Positions 9,131 through 17,722 of a stretch of DNA of 64,000 nt are shown here, piece after piece. The DNA is taken from NCBI GenBank assembly GCA_018821985.1, contig JAHJKP010000032.1:186001-250000 (forward strand), written 5' to 3'. Position 1 is the stretch's first letter; every line of letters starts with the position of its first letter. Below the pieces are notes generated by a model. That model was not told the DNA's origin. It was given only the letters and a program-made list of their open reading frames with translations, and did not search any database. A program made the position numbers and the translations under genes. The DNA comes from Pseudomonadota bacterium (lineage in GTDB: Bacteria > Desulfobacterota > Desulfobulbia > Desulfobulbales > Desulfocapsaceae).

Positions 9131-10222
9131 ATGCAGCCCATCACCCCTATCCAACAACATAATCAGGGATCCGGCCCGCAACCTGAACCAGCGCTTCCGA
9201 CCTTGCTAAAGGTAAAATATACATTAATTGGTCTTGCCGGGGTTGGTCTCTGGTTTGCCCTGTACCGGCAGCTTCATGCCATGGCCGAATATCTTGTTTT
9301 CTCCCTGCTCGGCATGAAAGCAGGCAGTCATCTCGGTGAGGCAGTACTTTTCTTTTTTTACGATACCCCCAAAGTGTTGATGCTCCTTACGCTCATTGTC
9401 TTTGCGGTGGGAGTGCTTCGATCCTTTTTCACGCCGGAACGGACCCGAAAAATACTGGCCGGCAAACGAGAATCCGTGGGCAATGTCCTTGCGGCCCTGC
9501 TTGGCATCGTCACCCCCTTCTGCTCCTGTTCGGCTGTGCCGCTATTCATCGGTTTTGTCACAGCCGGCGTCCCTTTAGGTGTGACCTTTTCCTTTTTGAT
9601 CTCAGCCCCCATGGTCAACGAAGTCGCCCTGGTACTCCTTTATGGGCTTCTGGGATGGAAGGTGGCGGCCATTTATCTGAGTACCGGGCTTCTGATCGCT
9701 ATTTTTGCTGGGTGGACCATCGGACGCCTGAAAATGGAGGACTCTATTGAAGACTGGGTACGGGAATTGGATGGTAATGCCGCCAATATTCCAGACCAGA
9801 ATCTGACCTGGGTCGAACGGTTCGGGCACGGTAAAACAGCGGTGCGGGACATTGTCGGCAAGGTATGGATCTATGTGGTCGCCGGGATTGCAGTAGGTGC
9901 CGGGATCCACGGCTTCGTGCCCGAGGGTTTCATGGCCTCGATCATGGGGAAGGATGTGTGGTGGTCGGTGCCGACAGCGGTGTTGATTGGTATCCCCATG
10001 TACTCTAATGCTGCGGGTATTGTGCCGGTTGTACAGGCCCTACTCGGCAAAGGTGCGGCTTTGGGTACGGTGCTCGCCTTCATGATGAGCGTCATCGCTC
10101 TGTCATTTCCGGAGATGGTCATTCTCCGCAAAGTTCTCAAACCGCGACTTATCGCGGTTTTCATAGGGGTGGTGGGTGCCGGCATCATGCTGGTCGGTTA
10201 TCTCTTCAACATTATCATCTAA
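9131..10222 (+). CDS. ArsP-type permease (DUF318 family)
   Basis: 363 residues with about eight to ten membrane helices. The hallmark TPFCSCSAVPLFIGFV near residue 132 contains the conserved cysteine pair of ArsP/DUF318 permeases. A second family segment, FLISAPMVNEVALVLLYG, follows. ArsP exports trivalent organoarsenicals; other members of this family have unknown substrates. Its position directly after an arsenite-type ArsR supports an arsenical substrate, but that is inference. Confidence 0.85.
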   Translation: MQPITPIQQHNQGSGPQPEPALPTLLKVKYTLIGLAGVGLWFALYRQLHAMAEYLVFSLLGMKAGSHLGEAVLFFFYDTPKVLMLLTLIVFAVGVLRSFFTPERTRKILAGKRESVGNVLAALLGIVTPFCSCSAVPLFIGFVTAGVPLGVTFSFLISAPMVNEVALVLLYGLLGWKVAAIYLSTGLLIAIFAGWTIGRLKMEDSIEDWVRELDGNAANIPDQNLTWVERFGHGKTAVRDIVGKVWIYVVAGIAVGAGIHGFVPEGFMASIMGKDVWWSVPTAVLIGIPMYSNAAGIVPVVQALLGKGAALGTVLAFMMSVIALSFPEMVILRKVLKPRLIAVFIGVVGAGIMLVGYLFNIII

Positions 10223-10236
10223 TACGGAGGTCAATT

Positions 10237-10470
10237 ATGGAAATCAAGGTACTGGGACCGGGATGTGCCAAATGCACTGAAGCTGAAAAACTCATGCGGG
10301 CCGCAGTCGACGAGGCAGGTGTTGCCGCCACCATCGAGAAGATCAGCGATTTTCAGCAGATTGCCAAACACGGTGTTTTTTCAACCCCGGCTGTTATTAT
10401 CGACGGTCAGGTCAAATGTGTGGGCAAGGTCCCATCGATAAAAGAGGCCCTTGACTGGGTCCGGCAATAA
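10237..10470 (+). CDS. Small thioredoxin-like redox protein
   Basis: 77 residues with a thioredoxin fold. It contains GPGCAKCTEAEKL, giving a CxxC redox pair at about residues 9-12, and the cis-proline segment VFSTPAVIIDG. This is the redox-active disulfide protein 2 group often found beside ArsP/DUF318 permeases. AGGTCA lies just before the ATG. It presumably reduces the permease substrate or the permease cysteines, by inference from the conserved pairing. Nothing resembling a terminator was seen in the 159 bp that follow. Confidence 0.85.
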   Translation: MEIKVLGPGCAKCTEAEKLMRAAVDEAGVAATIEKISDFQQIAKHGVFSTPAVIIDGQVKCVGKVPSIKEALDWVRQ

Positions 10471-10629
10471 GCTCTCCTTGTGGCAATATCAACTGGATGC
10501 GGCCCATAATGATCCTATAAATACTTTTTCTCCATCCTCCGCATCTTCAATCAAAGTCCATCACTGAGCCGCATGCAGTCGTCCTTTCTATCCCTTGCAA
10601 AAACGCTGGAAATATGCTAGCTGACAGCT

Positions 10630-10815
10630 ATGAAATTATTTATTTTACTCATTGGCATGGTGCTGATTTTTGAAGGCCTTCCCTATGTGGCTGCCCCGGA
10701 ATCGATGCAGGCCTGGTTGAAGAAAATCAGCGAAATGCCCCCAGGGCAACTCCGGATTATGGGACTTGCAGCCATGGCTACAGGGCTTCTGCTCTGCTGG
10801 ATAATTCAGGGGTGA
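10630..10815 (+). CDS. DUF2065 family membrane protein
   Basis: 61 residues consisting of two hydrophobic helices. The family pattern MVLIFEGLPYVAAPESMQAW and a final helix MGLAAMATGLLLCWII match DUF2065 (E. coli YjeT type). Function is unknown; in many proteobacteria members lie near the HflK/HflC region, which is not present here. It is isolated between the arsenic operon and mgtE. Confidence 0.8.
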   Translation: MKLFILLIGMVLIFEGLPYVAAPESMQAWLKKISEMPPGQLRIMGLAAMATGLLLCWIIQG

Positions 10816-10958
10816 CATATTATTTTAAACTCCCAGCAGAGTTTTTACCCCTGAAAAATCTGCTGGCGCACCAGCGTATCTGAGTGAATCTGTATCCGGA
10901 AAATCCCCACCCTCCCCACCCCTCCTTTATCCCTCAACAGCATTCTATTATAAAGTAA

Positions 10959-11002
10959 TTGACGTAATCTTATCAATAAAGGTACTATATCGATAAGATT
11001 AC
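10959..11002 (+). promoter_or_regulatory. mgtE promoter overlapped by an 11-bp inverted repeat
   Basis: TTGACG (10959-10964) and TACTAT (10983-10988) are separated by 18 bp. A perfect inverted repeat GTAATCTTATC / GATAAGATTAC (10964-10974 and 10992-11002) begins at the -35 box and ends just past the -10 box. This is a plausible operator; no M-box riboswitch signature was recognised. Confidence 0.5.
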
Positions 11003-11089
11003 AATCAAATTATATGAATAAATTCTTTATGTAACAAGATCTTAACCAGCCCCTGACACGATCTGAATATATTATTATCGGTAAACGCC

Positions 11090-12472
11090 ATGGAAGAAAC
11101 GACAAAAAGAGAACTCATTGGCAATGAGGGGATGGTTATCCTGGACATGGTTCAGCGCCTCAATCGACGCAAGGCCACTGCCCACCTGTTAAAGTTGATC
11201 TCCAAAACCCACCCTGCTGATATGGCCTGGGTTTTCCGTCACCTTTCCAAAGAAGAACGGAACGATGTGTTTCAGGTCATCGCCCAGACCGATCTGGTGG
11301 GCGAATTTCTCAGTGAGCTTGATAAGTCCATCATGCTTTCCCTGGTTGAAGACCTATCCAATGAGTTTATGGCTGGTGTTATCAGCAAGATGCCAACTGA
11401 TGACGCAGCGGATCTGATTGCGGCACTGCCTGAAGAGGTGGCTGATAATATCCGCAAGCACATGAACAAGGAAGACCGGGAAGAGGTTGATGAACTCCTC
11501 CAGTACGACCCCCAGACCGCCGGCGGACTCATGTCCACCGATTACATGTACCTGGACGAAGAGCTCAGTGTGGGTGAGGCTATTGCCAAGGTCCAGAAGC
11601 GCAGCGAAGAAAAGGAGATGGTCTTTTATCTCTATATCACCCACGGCGAGGGGAAACTGGCCGGAGTGGTCTCTTTGCGTGAACTGCTGATGCATCCGCC
11701 CCACCGCCTCCTGAAAAATATCATGAAATCAAACGTGATATCGGTCAGCACCGACACCGATCAGGAAGAGGTTGCCCATGTCGTCTCCCAGTATAATATC
11801 CTGGCGGTTCCGGTGGTTGATTCCAGCTATACCCTAGTGGGCATCGTTACGGTCGATGATATTATTGATGTTATCCGGGAAGAAGCTACCGAAGACTTCC
11901 TGCAGATGGCCGGTGCCGGTAAGGATCGGGAGATCCTGTTAAAATCAACCTCTGCCAATGCCATGACCCGGGCGCCCTGGCTTCTGGCCTCCTGGCTGGG
12001 CGGGGTCATGGGTATTCTGGTCATCAACTCCTTTACCAAGGAGCTGAATCAGGTTCTGGCGCTGGCCTCTTTTATCCCCATTGTTTTGGGAATGGGCGGC
12101 AACATAGCCACTCAGTCATCGACCATTATTGTCCGCGGCATTGCCACCGGCCGAATCCACATGGATCAATTTTTCAAGATTATCTTCAAAGAGATGCGGG
12201 TTGGACTGATCCTGGGAGTCATTTACGGGATACTACTTGGGGTTTTTGCCTATTTTGGATACGCCGAACCCAAACTTCTGGGTATGGTGGTCGGGATATC
12301 CATCTTTTTTTCCATGTCCATGGCGGCAATGGTTGGAGCCTTTATCCCCCTTGTCCTGAAACGTTTTGATATTGATGCCGCCGTGGCAACCGGTCCCTTT
12401 GTTACCACCTCCATTGATGTCCTCGGTGTCTTTATGTTTTTATGGATCGCCAAGTTATTCCTGAACCTATAG
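11090..12472 (+). CDS. mgtE: Magnesium transporter MgtE
   Basis: 460 residues, the standard MgtE length. The order is an N-terminal helical domain (about 30-135, with DAADLIAALPEEVADNI), two CBS domains (about 140-260) and five membrane helices (about 285-460). The pore region WLGGVMGILVINSF and MGGNIATQSSTI are recognisable. MgtE is a Mg2+-gated Mg2+ channel closed by cytosolic Mg2+ bound between the N and CBS domains. A second Mg2+ transporter, corA, lies at 16-17 kb. Confidence 0.95.
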   Translation: MEETTKRELIGNEGMVILDMVQRLNRRKATAHLLKLISKTHPADMAWVFRHLSKEERNDVFQVIAQTDLVGEFLSELDKSIMLSLVEDLSNEFMAGVISKMPTDDAADLIAALPEEVADNIRKHMNKEDREEVDELLQYDPQTAGGLMSTDYMYLDEELSVGEAIAKVQKRSEEKEMVFYLYITHGEGKLAGVVSLRELLMHPPHRLLKNIMKSNVISVSTDTDQEEVAHVVSQYNILAVPVVDSSYTLVGIVTVDDIIDVIREEATEDFLQMAGAGKDREILLKSTSANAMTRAPWLLASWLGGVMGILVINSFTKELNQVLALASFIPIVLGMGGNIATQSSTIIVRGIATGRIHMDQFFKIIFKEMRVGLILGVIYGILLGVFAYFGYAEPKLLGMVVGISIFFSMSMAAMVGAFIPLVLKRFDIDAAVATGPFVTTSIDVLGVFMFLWIAKLFLNL

Positions 12473-12504
12473 CTTCCCCACCATTCACAACTCAGCAAAT
12501 CATC

Positions 12505-13617
12505 ATGCACACTTCTTCCGGAAGAAGATCTTCACCATTTATCCTTATCGTCCTCCTGGTCCTCGTTGGCCTCTGGTTTGTCTATAAGCCTCTTGAACAA
12601 CGACGTCATGACCCTGCGGCCACTCCCCATGTGATTGCCGCCAGGGGCGATCTGGCGGCCGATGAACAAAACACCATTGATGTCTTCAAAAATGTCTCGC
12701 CGGCCGTGGTATACATCACCAGCATCGCCCTGCGTCATGATCTTTTTTCGCTCAATGCCATAGAGATCCCCCAAGGAACCGGTTCCGGCTTTATCTGGGA
12801 TGATCAGGGACGGGTGGTGACCAACTATCATGTGATCAGTGACGCCAACCGCATCCAGGTAACGATGTCTGACAACAGTGTCTGGAAGGCCGTCCTCATC
12901 GGCGCGGCCCCTGATAAAGATCTGGCGGTCCTGCAGATAGATGCTCCCAAACGCCAGTTGAAGCCGATTCCGATCGGGGAATCGCGGAATCTGCTGGTGG
13001 GACAGAAGGTCTTTGCCATCGGTAATCCCTTTGGCCTTGACCAGACCATGACCTCCGGCATCATCTCTGCCCTGGGACGCGAGATCAAGGCCATCACCGG
13101 TCGTCAGATCCGCGGCGTGATTCAGACCGATGCGGCTATCAACCCAGGCAACTCCGGCGGCCCCTTGCTCGACAGCGCCGGACGTCTGATCGGAGTCAAC
13201 ACCGCCATCTACAGTCCATCAGGGGCCTATGCCGGCATTGGCTTTGCCGTATCTGTTGAAGATGTCAACCAGGTAATCCCTCAACTCATCCGCCATGGCA
13301 AGTTGATCCGGCCCGGCATCGGCGCCACTTTGGCCGATGCCCGTCTGGCACAGAGGCTGGGCCTTGAAGGGGCGCTGATCCTCAATATTGAAAAAGATGG
13401 ACCGGCCAATAAGGCGGGGCTGCACCCCACGGAACAACGGGGAAACGAGATTATTCTTGGTGACATTGTCAGCGAGGTAGCTGGCAAAAAGGTGCAGTCC
13501 TATGACGACATCCGCACCGAACTGGAACGTTTTCAGGTGGGAGAAGAGGTAACCTTGACCATCATCAGAGATGGTCGGCCCATGCAGGTGCCGCTTCGCT
13601 TGAGCGCCCTGGAATAA
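12505..13617 (+). CDS. HtrA/DegP-family serine protease, membrane-anchored
   Basis: 370 residues from the ATG at 12505. A longer frame opens at 12442 inside mgtE but adds no recognisable sequence. A single N-terminal membrane anchor (about 11-27) is followed by a trypsin-like domain with triad H109 (TNYHV), D139 (DKDLAV) and S217 (NPGNSGGP). One C-terminal PDZ domain (about 270-365) follows. The single PDZ and anchor resemble DegS/HhoA rather than soluble DegP. It faces the periplasm and probably serves envelope quality control or stress signalling. Confidence 0.93.
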   Translation: MHTSSGRRSSPFILIVLLVLVGLWFVYKPLEQRRHDPAATPHVIAARGDLAADEQNTIDVFKNVSPAVVYITSIALRHDLFSLNAIEIPQGTGSGFIWDDQGRVVTNYHVISDANRIQVTMSDNSVWKAVLIGAAPDKDLAVLQIDAPKRQLKPIPIGESRNLLVGQKVFAIGNPFGLDQTMTSGIISALGREIKAITGRQIRGVIQTDAAINPGNSGGPLLDSAGRLIGVNTAIYSPSGAYAGIGFAVSVEDVNQVIPQLIRHGKLIRPGIGATLADARLAQRLGLEGALILNIEKDGPANKAGLHPTEQRGNEIILGDIVSEVAGKKVQSYDDIRTELERFQVGEEVTLTIIRDGRPMQVPLRLSALE

Positions 13618-13620
13618 TCT

Positions 13621-13644
13621 ATTTTTCAATCAAATTTGAAAAAT
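13621..13644. terminator. Hairpin between the HtrA-like gene and DUF445
   Basis: Arms ATTTTTCAA / TTGAAAAAT around a six-base loop, placed between convergent genes. The AT-rich stem makes it a weak terminator candidate. Confidence 0.4.
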
Positions 13645-13668
13645 ACCCCCATTAACCCCAAACCTCCC

Positions 13669-15297
13669 TCAAAAGAGGGTCAAAAACAGCACATTCAGAC
13701 AACCGATCAAAAACCCGAGGATCGCGCCAAAGAGATTGATATATTTGAACTGTTCCTCCATGATGGAGAGGAGCAGCCTTTCCAAACGCATCAGATCCAG
13801 GGAATCTACTTTTTCCTTTACGATCTGTTTGAGGTTCAGGGATGCCACCAGACCGGGCACCTCAACGGCCAGCATGTCAGAGGCCATCTTCTGAATGGAC
13901 AGATAGAGACCATCCCGTACCCCGGCAGGAAGCAGGGCGGAAAGACGTCCTATAGGCCGGCTGAGAAGATCCTGCAGCAGGGTCTGGGTCATGAAATTCA
14001 GGTTCGTTCTGGTGTTTCCCGAACGGAGGATGGCCAGGATCTCATTTTTGATCCATCTCTTTCCCTTCTGCGTCCCGGTCTCTCCCATTAAGTCCTGCAG
14101 CGTCTCACCGAGTGATAAGCCCCCGCTCTCCATATGGGTTTCGAGATTGTCTCGAATCATGGAGGCCAGAGCCGTGGTCGTTTCCGGCTCACGGAGGAAG
14201 GCCGCAAGCTGCAGGCTCAACTGCGAGCAAAACCGCTCCACCTTGTCCCCCTGGCCGTCAGTCGCGTCTATACTACCCACCATCTTCACAAGCGGGGTGG
14301 CCAGAAAGGCCTGGCTCCTTTCACGCAGAACGGTTGACACCCGTTGCTGCACCTCCCCGTTCTGCAGCCAGTCGACAATCTCGTCCTCTTTGTCAATCAG
14401 ATACTCACGAACCTTCTTCTCTACGGTCTCCATGCTGAGAAAGGTCTTGACCATTCCCGCCATGGGACCCATGGAGGCAATGAAATTCTCCACTCCAACC
14501 CGGACCCCTCGAACTATTTTATCCCGAATCTCAGGCTCGCTCAGGACTACGGCAAACTTGCCGAGAAGAGCCGGGGTCTGTTCTTCGATGGTGTTAACAA
14601 CAAGGTCCTGCAGAGACTCAGGGAGGATATCGGCAAGAGACTTCTCCTGGCTAAGGGTTGCATAAACCTTCTGCTGAACAAAGGTCTCCAGCCATTGTTC
14701 CATGGCGGGATTGGCCAGCATACGGGCCAGGTTTTTCTCAATAAAAGCATACCCCTCTTCCCGCTCTTTTCCAGGAAATATCTCGGAGAGACGGGTTTTC
14801 AGCAGGCGTTCAAACTGTTGATCAAGAGCTGATTCCACAATGACTGCAAAGGCGGAAGAGGCCACAAAAAAATGTATTCCCTCCTGGGCTTGATGAGTGA
14901 CAGCCTTGACAGCTACGTCAAAATAGCTCTGATATCCTTTGGGAATAAGGCTTGAAAGCGGACCAAGATCCCGGTTTAGCAGGGCGCTCCCCCTGCTTTC
15001 TATCAAACCGTGGAGATGGGTCTGAAACGATTCATTGGTCAGGGCCTGGCCGATCTCCTTGCTGGTCAGGAGATGTTCCCCCACCATCTCGCCGATGTTG
15101 ACGGCCAGTTCACCCCGCTTGGAAGGAATAACTCCCGGAGTCAACGGCACACGGACACCAAAGACCCGCCAGGCCTTCAGGGGGCGAAAAAGCATCTTGA
15201 TAGCAACCTTATTGGTCAGATAGCCGATAAAAGCTCCGACCACAGGCGGGGTCGCGTAGGTCAGGACAGTAACAAGATCAGCGTTTACTATTGACAT
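13669..15297 (-). CDS. DUF445 family membrane protein
   Basis: 542 residues. A hydrophobic N-terminus with PPVVGAFIGYLTNKVAIKMLF and GVRVPLTPGVIPSKR is the strongest family signature. A long helical middle and a C-terminal membrane segment (GAILGFLIGCLNVLF) follow. DUF445 proteins (YheB/YjiN type) have no settled biochemical role. The gene starts inside the last 20 bp of gph, so the two are translationally linked in one operon. Confidence 0.85.
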   Translation of the reverse strand: MSIVNADLVTVLTYATPPVVGAFIGYLTNKVAIKMLFRPLKAWRVFGVRVPLTPGVIPSKRGELAVNIGEMVGEHLLTSKEIGQALTNESFQTHLHGLIESRGSALLNRDLGPLSSLIPKGYQSYFDVAVKAVTHQAQEGIHFFVASSAFAVIVESALDQQFERLLKTRLSEIFPGKEREEGYAFIEKNLARMLANPAMEQWLETFVQQKVYATLSQEKSLADILPESLQDLVVNTIEEQTPALLGKFAVVLSEPEIRDKIVRGVRVGVENFIASMGPMAGMVKTFLSMETVEKKVREYLIDKEDEIVDWLQNGEVQQRVSTVLRERSQAFLATPLVKMVGSIDATDGQGDKVERFCSQLSLQLAAFLREPETTTALASMIRDNLETHMESGGLSLGETLQDLMGETGTQKGKRWIKNEILAILRSGNTRTNLNFMTQTLLQDLLSRPIGRLSALLPAGVRDGLYLSIQKMASDMLAVEVPGLVASLNLKQIVKEKVDSLDLMRLERLLLSIMEEQFKYINLFGAILGFLIGCLNVLFLTLF

Positions 15298-15940
15298 AAC
15301 TCACAATCTCCAAAGGATGACTGATTATTTTCCCAGCCTTATTTTTTTCAAGCTCCTGGCGTTCCCGGAATCCCCAGAGAACACCCATCGTAAACATCCC
15401 CGCCCCATTGCCGGTCTGCATGTCGATGCCGCTATCCCCTACATAGAGGATCTGCTGAGGCGCAAGCTGCATCAAGGCGGCAATTTCTCCGGCCCCGGCC
15501 GGATCAGGCTTTTTGGGTACCCCCTTACGCTGGCCATAAACAAAGTCAAAGGTATACGAGGCAAAAAAACGCTGAACGCAGAGCTGGGTAAAGGCATGCG
15601 GTTTATTGGAAAGGACAGCAAGCTTTACTCCTTCCTGGTGCAACTGGTGAAGCATCTCCATGATCCCTGCATATGGCCTGCTCCGCAGATCCCAGCTCTG
15701 GCCATACAATTGCATAAAAGTCTCCATGCAGGCAGCAATCTCCCGCTGAGAACGATTTTTCTCCGGGAGAATGCGTTCTATCAGGGTCATAAGTCCCTCA
15801 CCGACAAAGTAGCGATAGGCAGTAGTCGAATGGACGGGAAACCCAAATTGAGCCAGAGTCGCATTAGCGGCATCTGCCAGATCCTCAAGGGTATCGAGCA
15901 ACGTGCCGTCAAGATCAAAGATTACACCACGAATTTCCAT
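15278..15940 (-). CDS. gph: HAD hydrolase, phosphoglycolate phosphatase-like
   Basis: 220 residues. The HAD motifs are intact: motif I VIFDLDGTLLDTLEDL, motif II AVLSNKPH, and motif III with the lysine in GVPKKPDP followed by ILYVGDSGIDMQTG. The cap domain is the small helical type of Gph/PgmB. Phosphoglycolate phosphatase is the best guess, although HAD substrate assignments are seldom certain from sequence. It overlaps the start of DUF445. Confidence 0.85.
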   Translation of the reverse strand: MEIRGVIFDLDGTLLDTLEDLADAANATLAQFGFPVHSTTAYRYFVGEGLMTLIERILPEKNRSQREIAACMETFMQLYGQSWDLRSRPYAGIMEMLHQLHQEGVKLAVLSNKPHAFTQLCVQRFFASYTFDFVYGQRKGVPKKPDPAGAGEIAALMQLAPQQILYVGDSGIDMQTGNGAGMFTMGVLWGFRERQELEKNKAGKIISHPLEIVSYVNSKR

Positions 15941-16076
15941 AATATAGTTATCAGTTGAATTCAGGCAACAAAGAGCAGTGCAAAAGCAGCGTTATAAAAA
16001 AAAGGGGGGAGTGAGAAAAGAACGTAAGCAGCACAAGAAGGGAAAGCACCACCACTGATTCATGGAGTGTCTCCCC

Positions 16077-17033
16077 CTAGAACATACGTTTTTTCCAGAG
16101 AACAAAACCAGCTACGCCGGCAAGCGACATAGAGAGAAAGAGAACGAGCCAGAAGCCAAGTCGCTGATCCGGGAAGGGAACCCCCACGTTCATGCCCCAA
16201 AAGCTGGAGATCATCGTCGGGATGGAGATCAGGATGGTGATGGAGGCAAGCAGCTTCATCACCTGGTTCAGATTGTTGGAGATAACCGAGGTGAAGGCAT
16301 CCATCATGCCGCTGAGGATATCGGAATACATCTGCACCATCTCCAAGGCCTGACGGTTTTCAATAATAGCGTCTTCGAGTATGTCCTCATCCTCTTCGTA
16401 CTGTGGCAGCAGATGCTGTAGAGCGCTGTTCTTTCTAAGACGCAACAGCCGTTCCAATACCAGGCCGTTGGCGCGCAAGGCCACGGTAAAGTAGGTGAGG
16501 CCTTTTTCCATATCGAGGAGCTGAAACACCTCTGCATTGTTCATCGATTTTCGCAGATGACGCTCAATTTCATCGGTCTGGCGGTTAATCTGATGGATAA
16601 AGCGCAGATAGACCTTAGCAGTCTTGTAGAGAATTTGAAAGAGAAAGCGGGTGCGCTTACCGGTGTTGTAATAGGCTGGCGCACCGGGGCCGACAATATT
16701 TCCGGGCAGAATCTCGGTTTCTTCCAGAGACACGGTAATGACCTGATCCGGGGTCAGAATAATGCCCAGCGGCAGGGTGTCATACATGTTCGGCCCACGC
16801 AGAATCGGAAAATTGGTCAGCACCAGCATGCAGTTATCTTCAATCTCGATACGAGACCGTTCTTCCGAGTCCAGGGCCGCCCGGAGCAAGTCTTCCGGTG
16901 CTCCGGTCGCTTGGGAAACCGTACGAATTTCATCCGGCGTCGGGTTGACCATTCGGATCCAGGATCTTGGAACAGGGCCACTGTCAGTGACGATCTGCAA
17001 CTGATGATCAAAGCGTTTGTATATAGTAAGCAT
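16077..17033 (-). CDS. corA: Magnesium/cobalt transporter CorA
   Basis: 318 residues from ATG at 17033. A TTG at 17042 is in frame but lies only one base after the GAGGAGG ribosome site, so ATG, ten bases away, is preferred. The large cytosolic N-domain is followed by two membrane helices (about 255-310), with the selectivity signature GMNVGVPFP between them. CorA forms pentamers that take up Mg2+ or Co2+. The cobalt link is notable given the cobalamin genes at 32-36 kb. Confidence 0.93.
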   Translation of the reverse strand: MLTIYKRFDHQLQIVTDSGPVPRSWIRMVNPTPDEIRTVSQATGAPEDLLRAALDSEERSRIEIEDNCMLVLTNFPILRGPNMYDTLPLGIILTPDQVITVSLEETEILPGNIVGPGAPAYYNTGKRTRFLFQILYKTAKVYLRFIHQINRQTDEIERHLRKSMNNAEVFQLLDMEKGLTYFTVALRANGLVLERLLRLRKNSALQHLLPQYEEDEDILEDAIIENRQALEMVQMYSDILSGMMDAFTSVISNNLNQVMKLLASITILISIPTMISSFWGMNVGVPFPDQRLGFWLVLFLSMSLAGVAGFVLWKKRMF

Positions 17034-17043
17034 GCTCAGCAAG

Positions 17044-17105
17044 CCTCCTCTTCGGGGCGAAATTTTGTCCGGCCCGCGCCTCAGTATTGTGGGGCCGCCT
17101 AGAGG
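17044..17105 (-). promoter_or_regulatory. Possible structured leader of corA sequestering the ribosome site
   Basis: In the minus-strand transcript CCTCT (17105-17101) can pair with AGAGG inside the Shine-Dalgarno (17051-17047). CGGCCC (17097-17092) can pair with GGGCCG (17075-17070). It matches no riboswitch class I recognise. Confidence 0.3.
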
Positions 17106-17722
17106 AAACTCCAGAAAGATAACAGTCGGTTGCAGAATTTCCGAGAGAGAATAGAATCAGGGAAAGGTGTAAAGGAGATCAAGGGAACTTCCCCTTCACA
17201 CAATTCAAAACTAGAAAAATTCTTTACTCGTTTTTAGAAGCCCATGTCAACCCCAAAAAGGAACGACCAGAAAGAAGAGTGTGCTCAAGAGTGTCGGAAT
17301 AAAAAGGTCACTGAACCCAAGAGCCACACACTCAATAACTGTGCAAGAACACCATAATAGATAACTTGTCACCTGCTAATATCCAATGGTATACTCTGTT
17401 TTTCATATATTAAAATAATACGGGGTTTTCCATGGCACTTCAAAAAAACTCATCGACAAAAGAAATCTACTTTTTTCTCAACTTTTCATTTATCGTTTGA
17501 AAATAATTTTCATTTTTTTTTGATTATCTTCCATCCAGAATACGCTTCCATGATTTTCTTCAGGTTTTTAACCTCTTCTATCAAAAAAAAAACCATGGCC
17601 ACTAGTGATCTGTTACTTTTCCTGAGAGTATGTGCGGCGGAGTGCCCCAAAGGCATCTCCACCCGCCAACTTGCCCACATAAACCGTGATTATTTCACAT
17701 CATCTTTTTCCAGGAAGCAATC
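17106..17722. other. Gene-poor stretch upstream of corA and the M23 gene
   Basis: More than 600 bp between divergent genes, becoming very AT-rich after about 17.4 kb. A short plus-strand frame (17520-17774) lacks a ribosome site and any recognisable motif. I see no gene, RNA or repeat here. Confidence 0.5.

Noticed and set aside
13991-14665. 224-codon open frame opposite DUF445
   Set aside because: Low-complexity serine/arginine-rich shadow of a gene with clear family signatures.
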